DNA from: a virus
IMG/VR virus record: IMGVR_UViG_3300037493_006139
Location: 1 to 39,380 of that record
DNA: 39,380 bases
Reading direction: 5' to 3' (one strand)
The notes beneath the pieces are model-generated. The model searched no databases and had not been told where the DNA came from. It saw only the letters and a list, made by a program, of their open reading frames with translations. Made by a program: the position numbers and the translations under genes. Below, piece by piece: positions 9,001 to 16,590 of this stretch (its first letter is position 1; every line of letters begins with the position of its first letter).

Positions 9001-12000
9001 CCCGAAGCGCGGCACGTCCCGCGCCGACCTGACGAAGCTGCCGGACATGGAGCGCAGCTTCGCGTCGACTGCGGCGGCGCGGGTGGCGGGCGAACAGGAC
9101 GGCACGCGCACCCCGCTGCGGGTGCGCGTCTCCGAGTCGATGAAGGCGAAGGTGGCGGCGATGAAGCCCCATGAGTACTTCCGCCACGCCTACCAGGACG
9201 CGACGGCGCCGGGCGTCCTCTCGGCCACCGCGTGGGAGAACATCCCCCGGAAGGCCTTCGTCGCCAGCATCGACATCAAGGGCCTGAAGGCCATCAACGA
9301 TCTCGGCAAGGAGGTCGGCGACAAGGTGCTGGGCCTCTTCGCGCAGACGGCCCGGGACTTCGACGGGAGCGACTTCGACTTCGCCCACCTGAGCGGCGAC
9401 GAGTACGCCGCGCAGCACGACAGCCAAGAGAAACTGCAGGCTTGGCTCGACCGCATCGAGCACGAGTTGACGAAGGTGGGAGTACCGCACACAGTTACGT
9501 TCGCTGACGGCGAGAAGATCACCGAGCGAATCGCGCCCAGGTTCCGCAGCGGGATTGGAGAGAAGACCTATGGAAACGCCGACCGAGTCCTCAACGCAGC
9601 AAAGCTCGAAGAGAAACGAAGAAGCGAAGGCGGCGTACAGGGCGCTGCCCCGGGTGAACGGAGCGATCTCGCTGGAGGACGCAGTGGCGTTCGCGCGCAG
9701 GTACCCGGAGGTGAAGTTCAGCGCCCCCTCCACCAGCGCCGCGGAGCAGCCGCCCAGGCGTACGTCCCACAGCTTCGGTCCTCCTCCGAAAATGTCGGAG
9801 GCCGAGGCGGACGCGGTGATGTCAGCGTTTCTGAACGGGGAGCCGCTCCCGCAGAAGTAGTCCCCACCGTAGAGGCAGACCCGGCCGCCGACTTCGACAC
9901 GGCCGCCCTCGATGCCGAGCTCGCGCTCGACGCCGCCGACGAGGCGCTCGTCTCGTCCGTGCTGGCGGAGCGTGGCGCCCGAGGCCCCCTGAGAGAGCAG
10001 GAAGCAGAGGCCCTGCGTCAGGGTTTCAACCTTCCTGGAGGCATCGCCGCAGCGCGCGAGGCCATGACGCGGTTCCGTGCGGTGGCCGCGAAGGCGCCGG
10101 CCGGACGCGCCGACACCAAGGCCGCCAAGGCCAAGCGGCAGGCCGACGCAGAGCAGCGCCTCACGGAGCGCCGCGCGGCCCTCGAGACCTTCATCGGATG
10201 GGTGGAGAATACCGGCCCCAAGCTCACCTCCTCGACGTTCGCCAACGGTGGCGGCACGGTCGTGTCCGAGGCGCTGCACCGTGAGACCGTGCTGACGGCC
10301 CGCACCTTCGGCCTCGTTGATCCGCAGAGCGGCATCGACTCGCTGTATGCCGACTCGCTGAGGGGGACGGTAGGGAAGGAGTTCTTCCGCAAGAAGAAGA
10401 AGGGCTCGCGCGATGCGGCCAGCCAAGAGCGCGAGCGCGAGCAACGCAGGGCCTTCGAGACGAACGTGCTGGGCCGCGTCCCGTCCCTCCGCCAGGGCAA
10501 CAACGGCTTCATCGACATCGCCTTCGAGGGCACCGACAAGGTGTACCGAATCGGCCTGTTGCCGACGTCGAACCCCAGCACCTTCCTCCACGAGTCGTCC
10601 CACGTCTTCCTCGACCTCTTCGGCGAGCTGGCCGCCCGTGCCGACGCCCCCGCGTCCGTGCGTGCCGACTGGGCCACCACGCTGGCGTGGCTTGGGGTGA
10701 CGGAGGCGGAGTGGGCCGGGATGACGGCCGAGCAGCAGACGCCGCACCACGAGAAGTGGGCGGACACCTTCGAGGCCTACCTCTCCGAGGGCAAGGAGCC
10801 GAGCCACCGCCTCGCCGGGGCCTTCCAGCGCTTCCGCCTCTGGATGGGCGCCGTCTACCGCCGACTCAACCAGCTCGGCCCCGTGGCCCCGGAAATTCGC
10901 GGGGTGTTCGACCGCCTGCTGGCCACCGACGAGGAAATCGCCAACGCGAAGAAGGCGATGGGGCTCGAAGCCCTCCCGCGCGACCTCCTCGGGATGAGCG
11001 TCGAGGACTACCAGACGCACCTCGACGAACTGGCCCAGGCCACCTCGGGCGCCGTCGCTCGCATCGACGCGCAGGTGACGAAGGACAAGCTCCGCGCCAC
11101 CGAGGCATGGTGGCGTGAGGCGCACGCTGAGGCGAAGCGCGTGGCCGGGGAGGAGTTCGAGGCGATCCCGGCGCGGCAGGCGCAGCAGCTTCTGCAGGGC
11201 AAGCAGTCGGGCGACTTCATGGGCATCGTGCTCCCCCTCCACCGCGCCACCGTCGAGGCATGGGTGGGTGCGAAGGCCGCGGCCCGCTTCCACCTCGCGA
11301 AGGACGGCGTGCATCCCGACGAGGTGGCGGAGGCCTACGGCTACGCCCTCGGCTACGGCACCGGCCGGGACCTGGTCGAGGCCGTGGCGCAGCTCCCCGA
11401 GAAGGAGGACTACGTCGACGGCCGCGCCGACGAGATGATGGTGGAGCAGCACCCCGGCGCACTAGATGAGCGCCAGAAGCTGCGCGAGGCTGCCCAACAG
11501 GCGATGCACGGGAAGCCGACGAAGGCCTGGGCGCTGAAGGAGCTGGCGGCCCTCACGGCCAAGGGCTCGAAGACGAATCCCCGCATGCCCACCGCGGCGC
11601 ACCTCCAGCGCGCGGCGCAGCTCATCGCGGCTGGCCAGCCCGCAGGGCAGCTCGGCATCCACGCCGCCCTCGTGGCGGAGCGGGCCGCGGCGACGTCTGC
11701 GGTGAAGGCAGCGATGCGCGGCGACTTCGAGCAGGCCATCGTCTTCAAGCAGAAGCAGCTGCTGAACATGTACCTCTACGACGTCCTGCGGGACGCGAAG
11801 GAGGAGGTCGACGCTGTCGAGACGCTCGCCGCGAAGCTGGGCAAGCTGAAGTCCCGCCAGCGCCTCGGCAAGGGCAGCCCCGTCTACCGTGACGCGGTCG
11901 ACCTGCTGCTCTCCACCTTCGGCTTCACCGAGGCCGCAGGCACCATCAAGGGCTCCCTCGATGCCCTGCTGGGTCAGGTGGAGCAGTTGATGGCGGAGAA

Positions 12001-14365
12001 CGCCGACACCGTGGCCTTCGACAAGGAGCGCATCCTTGACCGCGCAGAGCAGCTGCAGCCGCGCACCACCGCGAAGGGGCGCCCCATCGCCGGCTGGAAG
12101 GACCTGGCGCTGGAGGACTTGCGCCACGTCGCCCGGGCGCTGGAGAACATCGACGCCGCGGCACGCAACCGCACCACCATCCTCGTGGAGCAGAAGCGCG
12201 TCGACAAGGAAGCCACCATCGCCTCGCTCCTCACCGAGGGCGAGCAGTTGGTGAAGCGCGCTGATGAGCCCACGCAGGAAGCGGAGAACCAGCTCGAGGC
12301 GTGGAGCCGCCGGTGGAACCAGTTCGACGGCGGGCTCCTGAAGGTGGAGCGCATGGCCGAGTGGCTCTCTGGCGCCGCCGACACCGCGGGCTTCGTGCGC
12401 AGCACCTGGTTCAAGGCCATCGTCCAGCCGATGCAGTCGGCGAAGGCCCGGGCGGCGGACCTCGCCAAGGCCCACCTCACGCCCCTGGTGGAGGCCTTCG
12501 AGGCCGTGCCCCCGGAGACGCGCGCCCGCTGGCAGGAACTCATCGACGGACGGAAGCTCTTCCCCAACCACATCGAAGAGAAGCTGCCCCGGCGTCGCTG
12601 GGAAGTCCTGATGATGCTGCTCCACTCGGGCAACCTCTCGAACCTCGAGCGCCTCACCGAGGGCCGCGGCATCACCGAGCAGGAGGTGCGCGACGCGGCC
12701 GTGGCCGTCGGCGTGACGAAGCAGGAATACGCCTGGCTGCAGGGCATCTGGGACACCGCCGAGGGGCTGAAGCCGTTGGCGTTCGATCTCGAGGAGGCAG
12801 ACTCGGGCGTGCGCCCCGACGCCATCCCGGCGCGCCCCTTCGCCACGCCTCACGGGATGATGCCCGGCGGGTACTTCCCGGCCGTCTACGACCGCATCAC
12901 GCAGGTGGGCAAGGAACAGGAAGCCACCCTCGCGGGCTTCCAGGACAAGAGCTTCACCCGCCCCGGGACGTCGCATAGCTTCCTCAAGAAGCGCAGCGAA
13001 GGCTTCACCGACGTCATCAGCCTGAGCCCCGGGTCTATCTATCGGCACTTCAACCAGGTCATCCACGATCTCTCCTACCGGCAGGCGGTGAAGAGCGTGG
13101 GCACGCTGCTCCTTGACAAGCAGGTGCAGCAGCTCCTGCGCCAACGCATCGGCTCAGGCCGCGCTGAGCAGTTCCTCGTCTGGGTCGGCGACATCGCCCG
13201 GGCCCGCGGGGCCTCCGCCAACGACGGGCTCGGCGTGCTGGCGAACCTCGCCCAGACGGTGCGCGGCAACACCGTCGTCGCCGTCCTCGGCTACAAAATC
13301 CCCAACGCCCTCGAGGATGCCACGTCCAACCTTCTGTCCTCGATGGCCGCCTCGGATCTCCACCCGAAGCACCTCGCCTCCGCCATCTCCGACTGGGCCC
13401 TGAGCCCGAAGGTGCTGCGCGCGGAGGCCCTTGCGAAGTCGGGCGAGCTCCGCGCCAGACAGAACCAGACGCAGCGCGAGTTCGCCCTGCAGATCCGCAA
13501 GCTCACCGAGAACGGCGCCGGCCGCTTCCTCACCACCGGCCCCCTCGGCTGGTACAAGGACCACGCCTTCGCGCTCAACGAGGCCGTGGAGGTCGCCACC
13601 AGCACCCCCATCTGGATTGGCGCCCACCGGCAGGCGATTCAGGCCGGCATGAGCGATGCGGAGGCCGTCACCTTCGCCGACGCCACCATCCGGCAGGTAC
13701 TCCCCAGCCACAACCTGGTCGACCTCTCCACCATCATGCGGAACAAGGGCGTCATCGGGCAGCTCCTGATGTTCCACGGCGCCTTCAACCATTTCTACAA
13801 CCAGTTCCGCACCCTCGGGCACCGCTTCGTGGCCGCCGAGGACACCGCCACCAGGGCGAAGATGGCGGGGCGCGCGGCTGGCCTCAGCATCGGGCTCTTC
13901 GTCGTGGGCGCACTGGCGCGCGGGCAGGGCCCCGAGAAGGGCGAGCCCGTCGAGGAGTGGCTCTTCCGCAAGCTGGCGCTCGAGGGCTTCATGCAGCTGG
14001 TGCCCGGGCTCAACGAGGCGGGCAACGTGCTCGCGTCCGTGCTGCGCGGGAAGCCCACCACCCCGCGCAACAACTCCCTCACGGGCGTCGCCGGGGCCAT
14101 CGTCGATGCGGCCAGCACCATGGCCGACGGGGACAAGGACACGTCCAAGCGCGTGCTGAAGGGACTCTCGATGCTCGGCCCCACCACCGGCCTTCCCATC
14201 TCGGGGCCCCTGCAGATCGCCTCACCCCTCATCAACTGGGTGACGGGCGAGAGCGACGCGCGCAACCCCGGGGACGTGGCCTCTGACGCCGTCTACGGGC
14301 GCAAGAAGGGCGCCCCGGCCAACGGCATTCAGGGCTTCACTGACCTGGTCGCAGGCCCGCGGTAG
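6011..14365 (+). CDS. Giant internal virion protein / large polyvalent protein with GGDEF-like and zincin domains
   Basis: 2784 residues from ATG 6011 (GTG at 6008 is an alternative). It takes the place of T7 gp16 but is twice as long and lacks a visible transglycosylase motif. Visible segments: Ala/Gly-rich hydrophobic stretches near residues 350-400 and 535-560; a degenerate GGDEF-like domain about 826-900 (DIKPVND at 834, RGGEAE at 877); a second, better preserved one about 1080-1160 (IDIKGLKAIND with Asp 1088, then LSGDEYA at 1127); a linker 1187-1284 overprinted by another gene; a zinc-protease motif HESSH at 1527-1531 with EKWADTFEAY at 1581-1590 as likely third-ligand region; long helical regions; a hydrophobic segment near 2620-2640; and a conserved-looking C-terminus. 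This is the style of phage large polyvalent proteins, which are thought to enter the host with the DNA. Enzymatic activity is not proven. Confidence 0.8.
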   Translation: MASELDDAFDALPEAPVAAPTTSLDAQFDALPETPAEPELAAAPVSAFKAKVGLSDPWEGSVRKYAQIRAEQEDSVRKGFKAASEPGLAPDVADARVASYFNIPLETVKANRPAWLDTFAKASGDPAKWIAENPLSAELVLEHPERADQVVSDKELNGAMKAVNAALDWTTDLWDSALKAEAEMPWGGAAKAVRDTAGRALAVANGLVIGADKAQAEVDALTQPRTPEQQQATIEARAQRDAPRQVTEVDNAEAFAMRQRNDPLEIIGQRAKENRAQLELGRLWGNRLFAKRGGADTTVLDAQIADAEERAKGLKLDETGWTQGLAEAWGTAQSTIDVLGTAIEGMGEGALVGGTIAAVPAAFATKSPAATAKAFGAGASMGARVGGTVRAAEGSFRLELGDSYKSLLQAKTDSGHPLTENEAAGGALIAASLKTGVELAELSLIIKAVGPAGAFFEKGGINAVKQALATNPGFRALAVKAAKAWIGEGIEEPVQGAIDDAVSYLDRSKADGFTWQKGPVVDTEGRKQDLVMGLMGGSIFGVGGLVTSTTTHAVFRAKNERAATLAPALAALAENPAAQEMAPQMAALITAKTAEQGDEVTHQYVDASAFRTFFQTKEEADAKITELMGENGPRALAGAEFTGGKLQVPLADYLGKWGKDGLAVKLAEHTASRSDRSTPAELKVQQAEDEAFAKSIADENRPEGVSPTLDRFDALEQQLVDSGRSTAEAAKASMVPLRQAFTTLAKRFGQKAEDLFHNVRLSVDDGTKPLLLEARQAHASHRLSAELADGLDVTTAAERLFVDDHVTGLYTYPAFELMQSEKPAPSVATLTLTDIKPVNDSVLGGHDTANALLAHVAAAVAAVDPEAARKGTNFVFRGGEAELQRALEGVRSMLPEGMAAEGAVGADVGTAMTTMDTLVNGKRADGALALLSPELLSRAAQGLEGLSKEEAAAFTDAGLIDDNGKVQPTAADRVAGEQLTREGETDAQRTARADTFLPKRGTSRADLTKLPDMERSFASTAAARVAGEQDGTRTPLRVRVSESMKAKVAAMKPHEYFRHAYQDATAPGVLSATAWENIPRKAFVASIDIKGLKAINDLGKEVGDKVLGLFAQTARDFDGSDFDFAHLSGDEYAAQHDSQEKLQAWLDRIEHELTKVGVPHTVTFADGEKITERIAPRFRSGIGEKTYGNADRVLNAAKLEEKRRSEGGVQGAAPGERSDLAGGRSGVRAQVPGGEVQRPLHQRRGAAAQAYVPQLRSSSENVGGRGGRGDVSVSERGAAPAEVVPTVEADPAADFDTAALDAELALDAADEALVSSVLAERGARGPLREQEAEALRQGFNLPGGIAAAREAMTRFRAVAAKAPAGRADTKAAKAKRQADAEQRLTERRAALETFIGWVENTGPKLTSSTFANGGGTVVSEALHRETVLTARTFGLVDPQSGIDSLYADSLRGTVGKEFFRKKKKGSRDAASQEREREQRRAFETNVLGRVPSLRQGNNGFIDIAFEGTDKVYRIGLLPTSNPSTFLHESSHVFLDLFGELAARADAPASVRADWATTLAWLGVTEAEWAGMTAEQQTPHHEKWADTFEAYLSEGKEPSHRLAGAFQRFRLWMGAVYRRLNQLGPVAPEIRGVFDRLLATDEEIANAKKAMGLEALPRDLLGMSVEDYQTHLDELAQATSGAVARIDAQVTKDKLRATEAWWREAHAEAKRVAGEEFEAIPARQAQQLLQGKQSGDFMGIVLPLHRATVEAWVGAKAAARFHLAKDGVHPDEVAEAYGYALGYGTGRDLVEAVAQLPEKEDYVDGRADEMMVEQHPGALDERQKLREAAQQAMHGKPTKAWALKELAALTAKGSKTNPRMPTAAHLQRAAQLIAAGQPAGQLGIHAALVAERAAATSAVKAAMRGDFEQAIVFKQKQLLNMYLYDVLRDAKEEVDAVETLAAKLGKLKSRQRLGKGSPVYRDAVDLLLSTFGFTEAAGTIKGSLDALLGQVEQLMAENADTVAFDKERILDRAEQLQPRTTAKGRPIAGWKDLALEDLRHVARALENIDAAARNRTTILVEQKRVDKEATIASLLTEGEQLVKRADEPTQEAENQLEAWSRRWNQFDGGLLKVERMAEWLSGAADTAGFVRSTWFKAIVQPMQSAKARAADLAKAHLTPLVEAFEAVPPETRARWQELIDGRKLFPNHIEEKLPRRRWEVLMMLLHSGNLSNLERLTEGRGITEQEVRDAAVAVGVTKQEYAWLQGIWDTAEGLKPLAFDLEEADSGVRPDAIPARPFATPHGMMPGGYFPAVYDRITQVGKEQEATLAGFQDKSFTRPGTSHSFLKKRSEGFTDVISLSPGSIYRHFNQVIHDLSYRQAVKSVGTLLLDKQVQQLLRQRIGSGRAEQFLVWVGDIARARGASANDGLGVLANLAQTVRGNTVVAVLGYKIPNALEDATSNLLSSMAASDLHPKHLASAISDWALSPKVLRAEALAKSGELRARQNQTQREFALQIRKLTENGAGRFLTTGPLGWYKDHAFALNEAVEVATSTPIWIGAHRQAIQAGMSDAEAVTFADATIRQVLPSHNLVDLSTIMRNKGVIGQLLMFHGAFNHFYNQFRTLGHRFVAAEDTATRAKMAGRAAGLSIGLFVVGALARGQGPEKGEPVEEWLFRKLALEGFMQLVPGLNEAGNVLASVLRGKPTTPRNNSLTGVAGAIVDAASTMADGDKDTSKRVLKGLSMLGPTTGLPISGPLQIASPLINWVTGESDARNPGDVASDAVYGRKKGAPANGIQGFTDLVAGPR
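9570..9860 (+). CDS. Nested out-of-frame gene inside the giant virion gene (96 codons)
   Basis: This reading frame lies entirely within the giant gene, shifted by +1. It starts at ATG 9570 with a GGAGAG ribosome site 7 nt upstream and ends with TAG at 9858-9860. By hand count only about 15 of its 96 codons end in A or T, as is normal for this genome. In the giant's frame about 44 of 98 codons over the same bases end in A or T, and the product is an Arg/Gly-rich linker. The coding signal therefore switches frame here. The product is soluble, with a Ser/Thr/Gln-rich start, a helix with LEDAVAFARRYPEVKF (residues 40-55), a Pro/Arg-rich middle and an acidic helix (SEAEADAVMSAFLNG). I do not recognise the family and see no membrane segment. 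Confidence 0.7.
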   Translation: METPTESSTQQSSKRNEEAKAAYRALPRVNGAISLEDAVAFARRYPEVKFSAPSTSAAEQPPRRTSHSFGPPPKMSEAEADAVMSAFLNGEPLPQK

Positions 14366-14372
14366 CCGAAGG

Positions 14373-14400
14373 CTTCCCAGCATCGACCGAGCGTGCGGGA
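14373..14400 (+). promoter_or_regulatory. Leader element copy 1 (CTTCCCAGCA + 18 nt, before HNH gene)
   Basis: The decamer CTTCCCAGCA starts exactly 28 nt before the ATG at 14401. The same decamer is found at 16230 and 34493, each exactly 28 nt before a start codon, and the 18 nt in between are also partly conserved (TCGRCCGAG here and in copy 2). It lies 7 nt after the stop of the giant gene. It could be a promoter, a leader structure or a translation signal; the sequence alone does not tell which. Confidence 0.6.
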
Positions 14401-14907
14401 ATGCTCGACATGCGCTTCTGGTCAAAGGTGAACAAGGAAGGTCCGACACAGGTAGGGATGGAGTCGGCTTGTTGGACCTGGCTTTCTGCCATTCAGTCAG
14501 GAGCCGACGGCGGCTACGGTCGTTTCTTCCTGAACGGGAAGGCGCGCCATGCGCATCGGCTTTCGTACGCCGAGGCTCACGGCGAGCCCGGCCATCGATG
14601 CGTGCTCCATCGCTGCGACAACCGGAGATGCGTGAACCCGGCCCACCTGTTCCTTGGGTCACGCGCCGACAACCACGCAGACATGCTCAGGAAGGGGCGG
14701 CGCCGCGTTGCCTATGGGGGTACTCACGGCCGCGCGAAGCTCACCGAGACCAAGGTTCAGGTGATGCGCTTCCTCGGCGCGACCACCACGCTGAGCGGCA
14801 GCGCGATCGCGCAACTCTTCGCGGTCACCAAGTCGACGGCCAGCAACATTCTCCGCGGGGTCGGTTGGACGCATGTGGCGCCCCTGCAGCTTGGAGGTGT
14901 GTCTTGA
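14401..14907 (+). CDS. HNH homing-type endonuclease (HNH_3 family) with C-terminal HTH
   Basis: 168 residues. Residues 24-83 form an HNH_3-type beta-beta-alpha-metal nuclease: CWTW at 24-27, His52 followed by RLSYAEAHG, HRCDN at 70-74, then CVNPAH at 77-82 with the Asn-Pro-x-His pair. The C-terminal part (about 110-160) has KLTETKVQVMRFL and a segment GSAIAQLFAVTKSTASNIL typical of a helix-turn-helix DNA reader. Such free-standing enzymes nick or cut DNA and spread themselves between phages. It sits between the giant gene and the tail fibre gene and its stop overlaps the fibre start. Codon third positions are less strictly G/C than in neighbours, consistent with later acquisition. A homologue with the same architecture and length lies at 18741-19247. 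Confidence 0.88.
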   Translation: MLDMRFWSKVNKEGPTQVGMESACWTWLSAIQSGADGGYGRFFLNGKARHAHRLSYAEAHGEPGHRCVLHRCDNRRCVNPAHLFLGSRADNHADMLRKGRRRVAYGGTHGRAKLTETKVQVMRFLGATTTLSGSAIAQLFAVTKSTASNILRGVGWTHVAPLQLGGVS

Positions 14908-16220
14908 CGGTCCCTGTCTCGACCTCGCGGAGCAGCTACGTCGGCAACGGCGTCACCACGGCCTTCAGCACGGGCTTCTACTTCCTCGCCGCTTCTGAGG
15001 TGGTGGTGCGGCTCACGCCCTCCGGTGGCGTCGAAGTCGTCCAGGTGCTGGGCGTCCACTACACGGTGACGATGCCGGCCAGCGTCGGGGCCAACGGCAG
15101 CATCACCATGCTGACGGCGCCGCCGGCGAGCTCGGCCCTCATCGTCGAGAGGACCGTGCCCTACGTCCAGGACACGAGCTTCCGCACGCAGGGCAGCTTC
15201 TCGCCCGCGGTGCACGAGGACGCGATGGACGAGCTGGAGTTCCAGCTCCAGCAGCTCGCCCGCCGCACCTCGGACCTCGAGTCGGCCGGGGCGCCTGGCT
15301 CTGTGGTGGCGGGCAACGGCCTTGCCTTCGTGGGCGACACGCTCCACGTCGGGGCCGGGGCGGGCATCCAGAGCAACGCGGACACCGTCGAGGTGGTGTG
15401 GGGCGCGGATGCGGCCGTTACGACGCTCAACACCGGCGGGTCCGTCCACAACGGGGGCATCGCCCAGGCCGCTCGGGTTGACCACCGCCACGGCATCGCC
15501 ACGGACATCGCGCTACCCATCAGCGCGGGCGGCGCGAGTGGCGCCGGCGCGAGCGCGTACCTGTCAAGGTCGGACCACATGCACGGCGTCCCCAGTGGCG
15601 TGCCGTCTGCCGTCACCGCGGCTGTGAATGCCGAGGGAGCGTCGACGGCCTTCGCTCGGCTCGACCATCACCACCAGGTGAGCACCGGGGTGGCCGTGCC
15701 GCTCACCGACGCCACCAATGCCGCGGGCGCCGCAGACACCCTGGCGCGCAGCGACCACCAACACGCTCACGGGGACCGCTCCGGCGGGACGCTGCACGCC
15801 GCAGCGACGACGACCGTCAACGGCTTCATGTCGGCGACCGACAAGGCGAAGCTGGACGGGCTCCTGAGCGAGTTGGTGAGCGAGGGCGTCCTGAAGACGA
15901 CCAACGCGACGCCGCAGACGGTGCTCGAGTGGACACCCGACGTGGCGACCGCAGAGAACGTCGACTTGCGCGTGGTGGGCGTGAAGACGGGCGGGGTGGA
16001 CGCCGGCGGCTTCCACATTCGGCTGACGGTGCGCCGCTTCGACGGGGTGACGAGCATCATCGGGCAGGCGCGCATCACCGCGGACCAGAAGACGACCGTG
16101 GGCTGGGACGTCACCGTGTCCGCGGCCTCGCCCAAAATCCTCGTCGCCGTGACGGGCGCAGCGGCCACCACCACCAACTGGAAGGCCCAGGCGCGGCGCA
16201 CCGTCATCGTCGAGTACTGA
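14904..16220 (+). CDS. Tail fibre protein with T7-type N-terminal attachment domain
   Basis: 438 residues from a TTG start that follows a strong GGAGG at 14893-14897 and overlaps the HNH stop; no better start is in frame. Residues 8-150 resemble the T7 gp17 N-terminal domain that docks fibres to the tail (SSYVGNGVTTAFSTGFYFL, then VERTVPYVQDTSF and an ExAMDELEFQLQQLARR helix). Residues about 190-300 hold four related units each ending in an HxH-type motif (DHRHG, DHMHG, DHHHQ, DHQHAH), as in metal-binding intertwined fibre shafts. The C-terminal domain, after LDGLLSELV, is beta-rich and probably binds the receptor. The position after the core genes is normal for T7-like phages. Confidence 0.85.
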   Translation: MTVPVSTSRSSYVGNGVTTAFSTGFYFLAASEVVVRLTPSGGVEVVQVLGVHYTVTMPASVGANGSITMLTAPPASSALIVERTVPYVQDTSFRTQGSFSPAVHEDAMDELEFQLQQLARRTSDLESAGAPGSVVAGNGLAFVGDTLHVGAGAGIQSNADTVEVVWGADAAVTTLNTGGSVHNGGIAQAARVDHRHGIATDIALPISAGGASGAGASAYLSRSDHMHGVPSGVPSAVTAAVNAEGASTAFARLDHHHQVSTGVAVPLTDATNAAGAADTLARSDHQHAHGDRSGGTLHAAATTTVNGFMSATDKAKLDGLLSELVSEGVLKTTNATPQTVLEWTPDVATAENVDLRVVGVKTGGVDAGGFHIRLTVRRFDGVTSIIGQARITADQKTTVGWDVTVSAASPKILVAVTGAAATTTNWKAQARRTVIVEY

Positions 16221-16229
16221 GGCCGGAAC

Positions 16230-16257
16230 CTTCCCAGCATCGGCCGAGTCTTCGGCC
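16230..16257 (+). promoter_or_regulatory. Leader element copy 2, containing a 6-bp hairpin next to the start codon
   Basis: Second copy of CTTCCCAGCA, again exactly 28 nt before an ATG (16258). Its first 19 bases match copy 1 (14373) except for one position. Bases 16242-16257 form a perfect hairpin, GGCCGA-GTCT-TCGGCC, that ends directly before the ATG. There is no purine-rich ribosome site between hairpin and start, so the stem may affect initiation. It has no T-tract, so it is not a standard intrinsic terminator. Confidence 0.6.
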
Positions 16258-16587
16258 ATGCGCGCCTCCCTGCTGCTGCTGGCTCTCCTCGCTGCCGTGG
16301 CCTCTGCCGGCAGCATCAACCTCAACACGGCCACCCGCTTCGAGTTCACCGACTGCGCCGCGGGCGGGAGCGTGGCCCAGACGGTCACCGCGGGACAGTA
16401 CCTCCTCCGCGTCACCGATGCCGACGTGTTCCTCTGCATCGCCGAGTCGGCCTCGACGTGTGTCACGGGCGGGGAGAAGTTCCCCTCGGGCACGGTGCTG
16501 CTCCTCAGCGTGGGCGGCGTCTCGAAGTCCATGAGCTGCCGCAGCTCGGCGTCGACCGGCGACCTCATCCTCACCGGGGCGCGCTGA
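16258..16587 (+). CDS. Small exported Cys-containing protein of unknown function
   Basis: 109 residues with a clear Sec signal peptide: MRA, then a run of Leu/Ala (residues 4-15) and a likely signal peptidase I site after ASA near residue 17. The mature part is about 90 residues, beta-rich by composition, with four cysteines (near 33, 60, 67 and 93) that could form two disulfides after export. I do not recognise the family. It lies between the tail fibre and the SGNH tailspike-like gene, so it may be an accessory of receptor binding or of envelope modification. A signal peptide on a protein in a virion gene block is unusual. Confidence 0.7.
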   Translation: MRASLLLLALLAAVASAGSINLNTATRFEFTDCAAGGSVAQTVTAGQYLLRVTDADVFLCIAESASTCVTGGEKFPSGTVLLLSVGGVSKSMSCRSSASTGDLILTGAR

Positions 16588-16590
16588 GAG

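Noticed and set aside
9555-9557. TTG at 9555 as start of the nested gene
   Set aside because: It would place the GGAGAG ribosome site inside the coding region; ATG 9570 has the correct spacing.
5969-13822. Several long minus-strand frames below the giant gene
   Set aside because: They lack start signals and recognisable domains and mirror the coding bias of the plus-strand gene.
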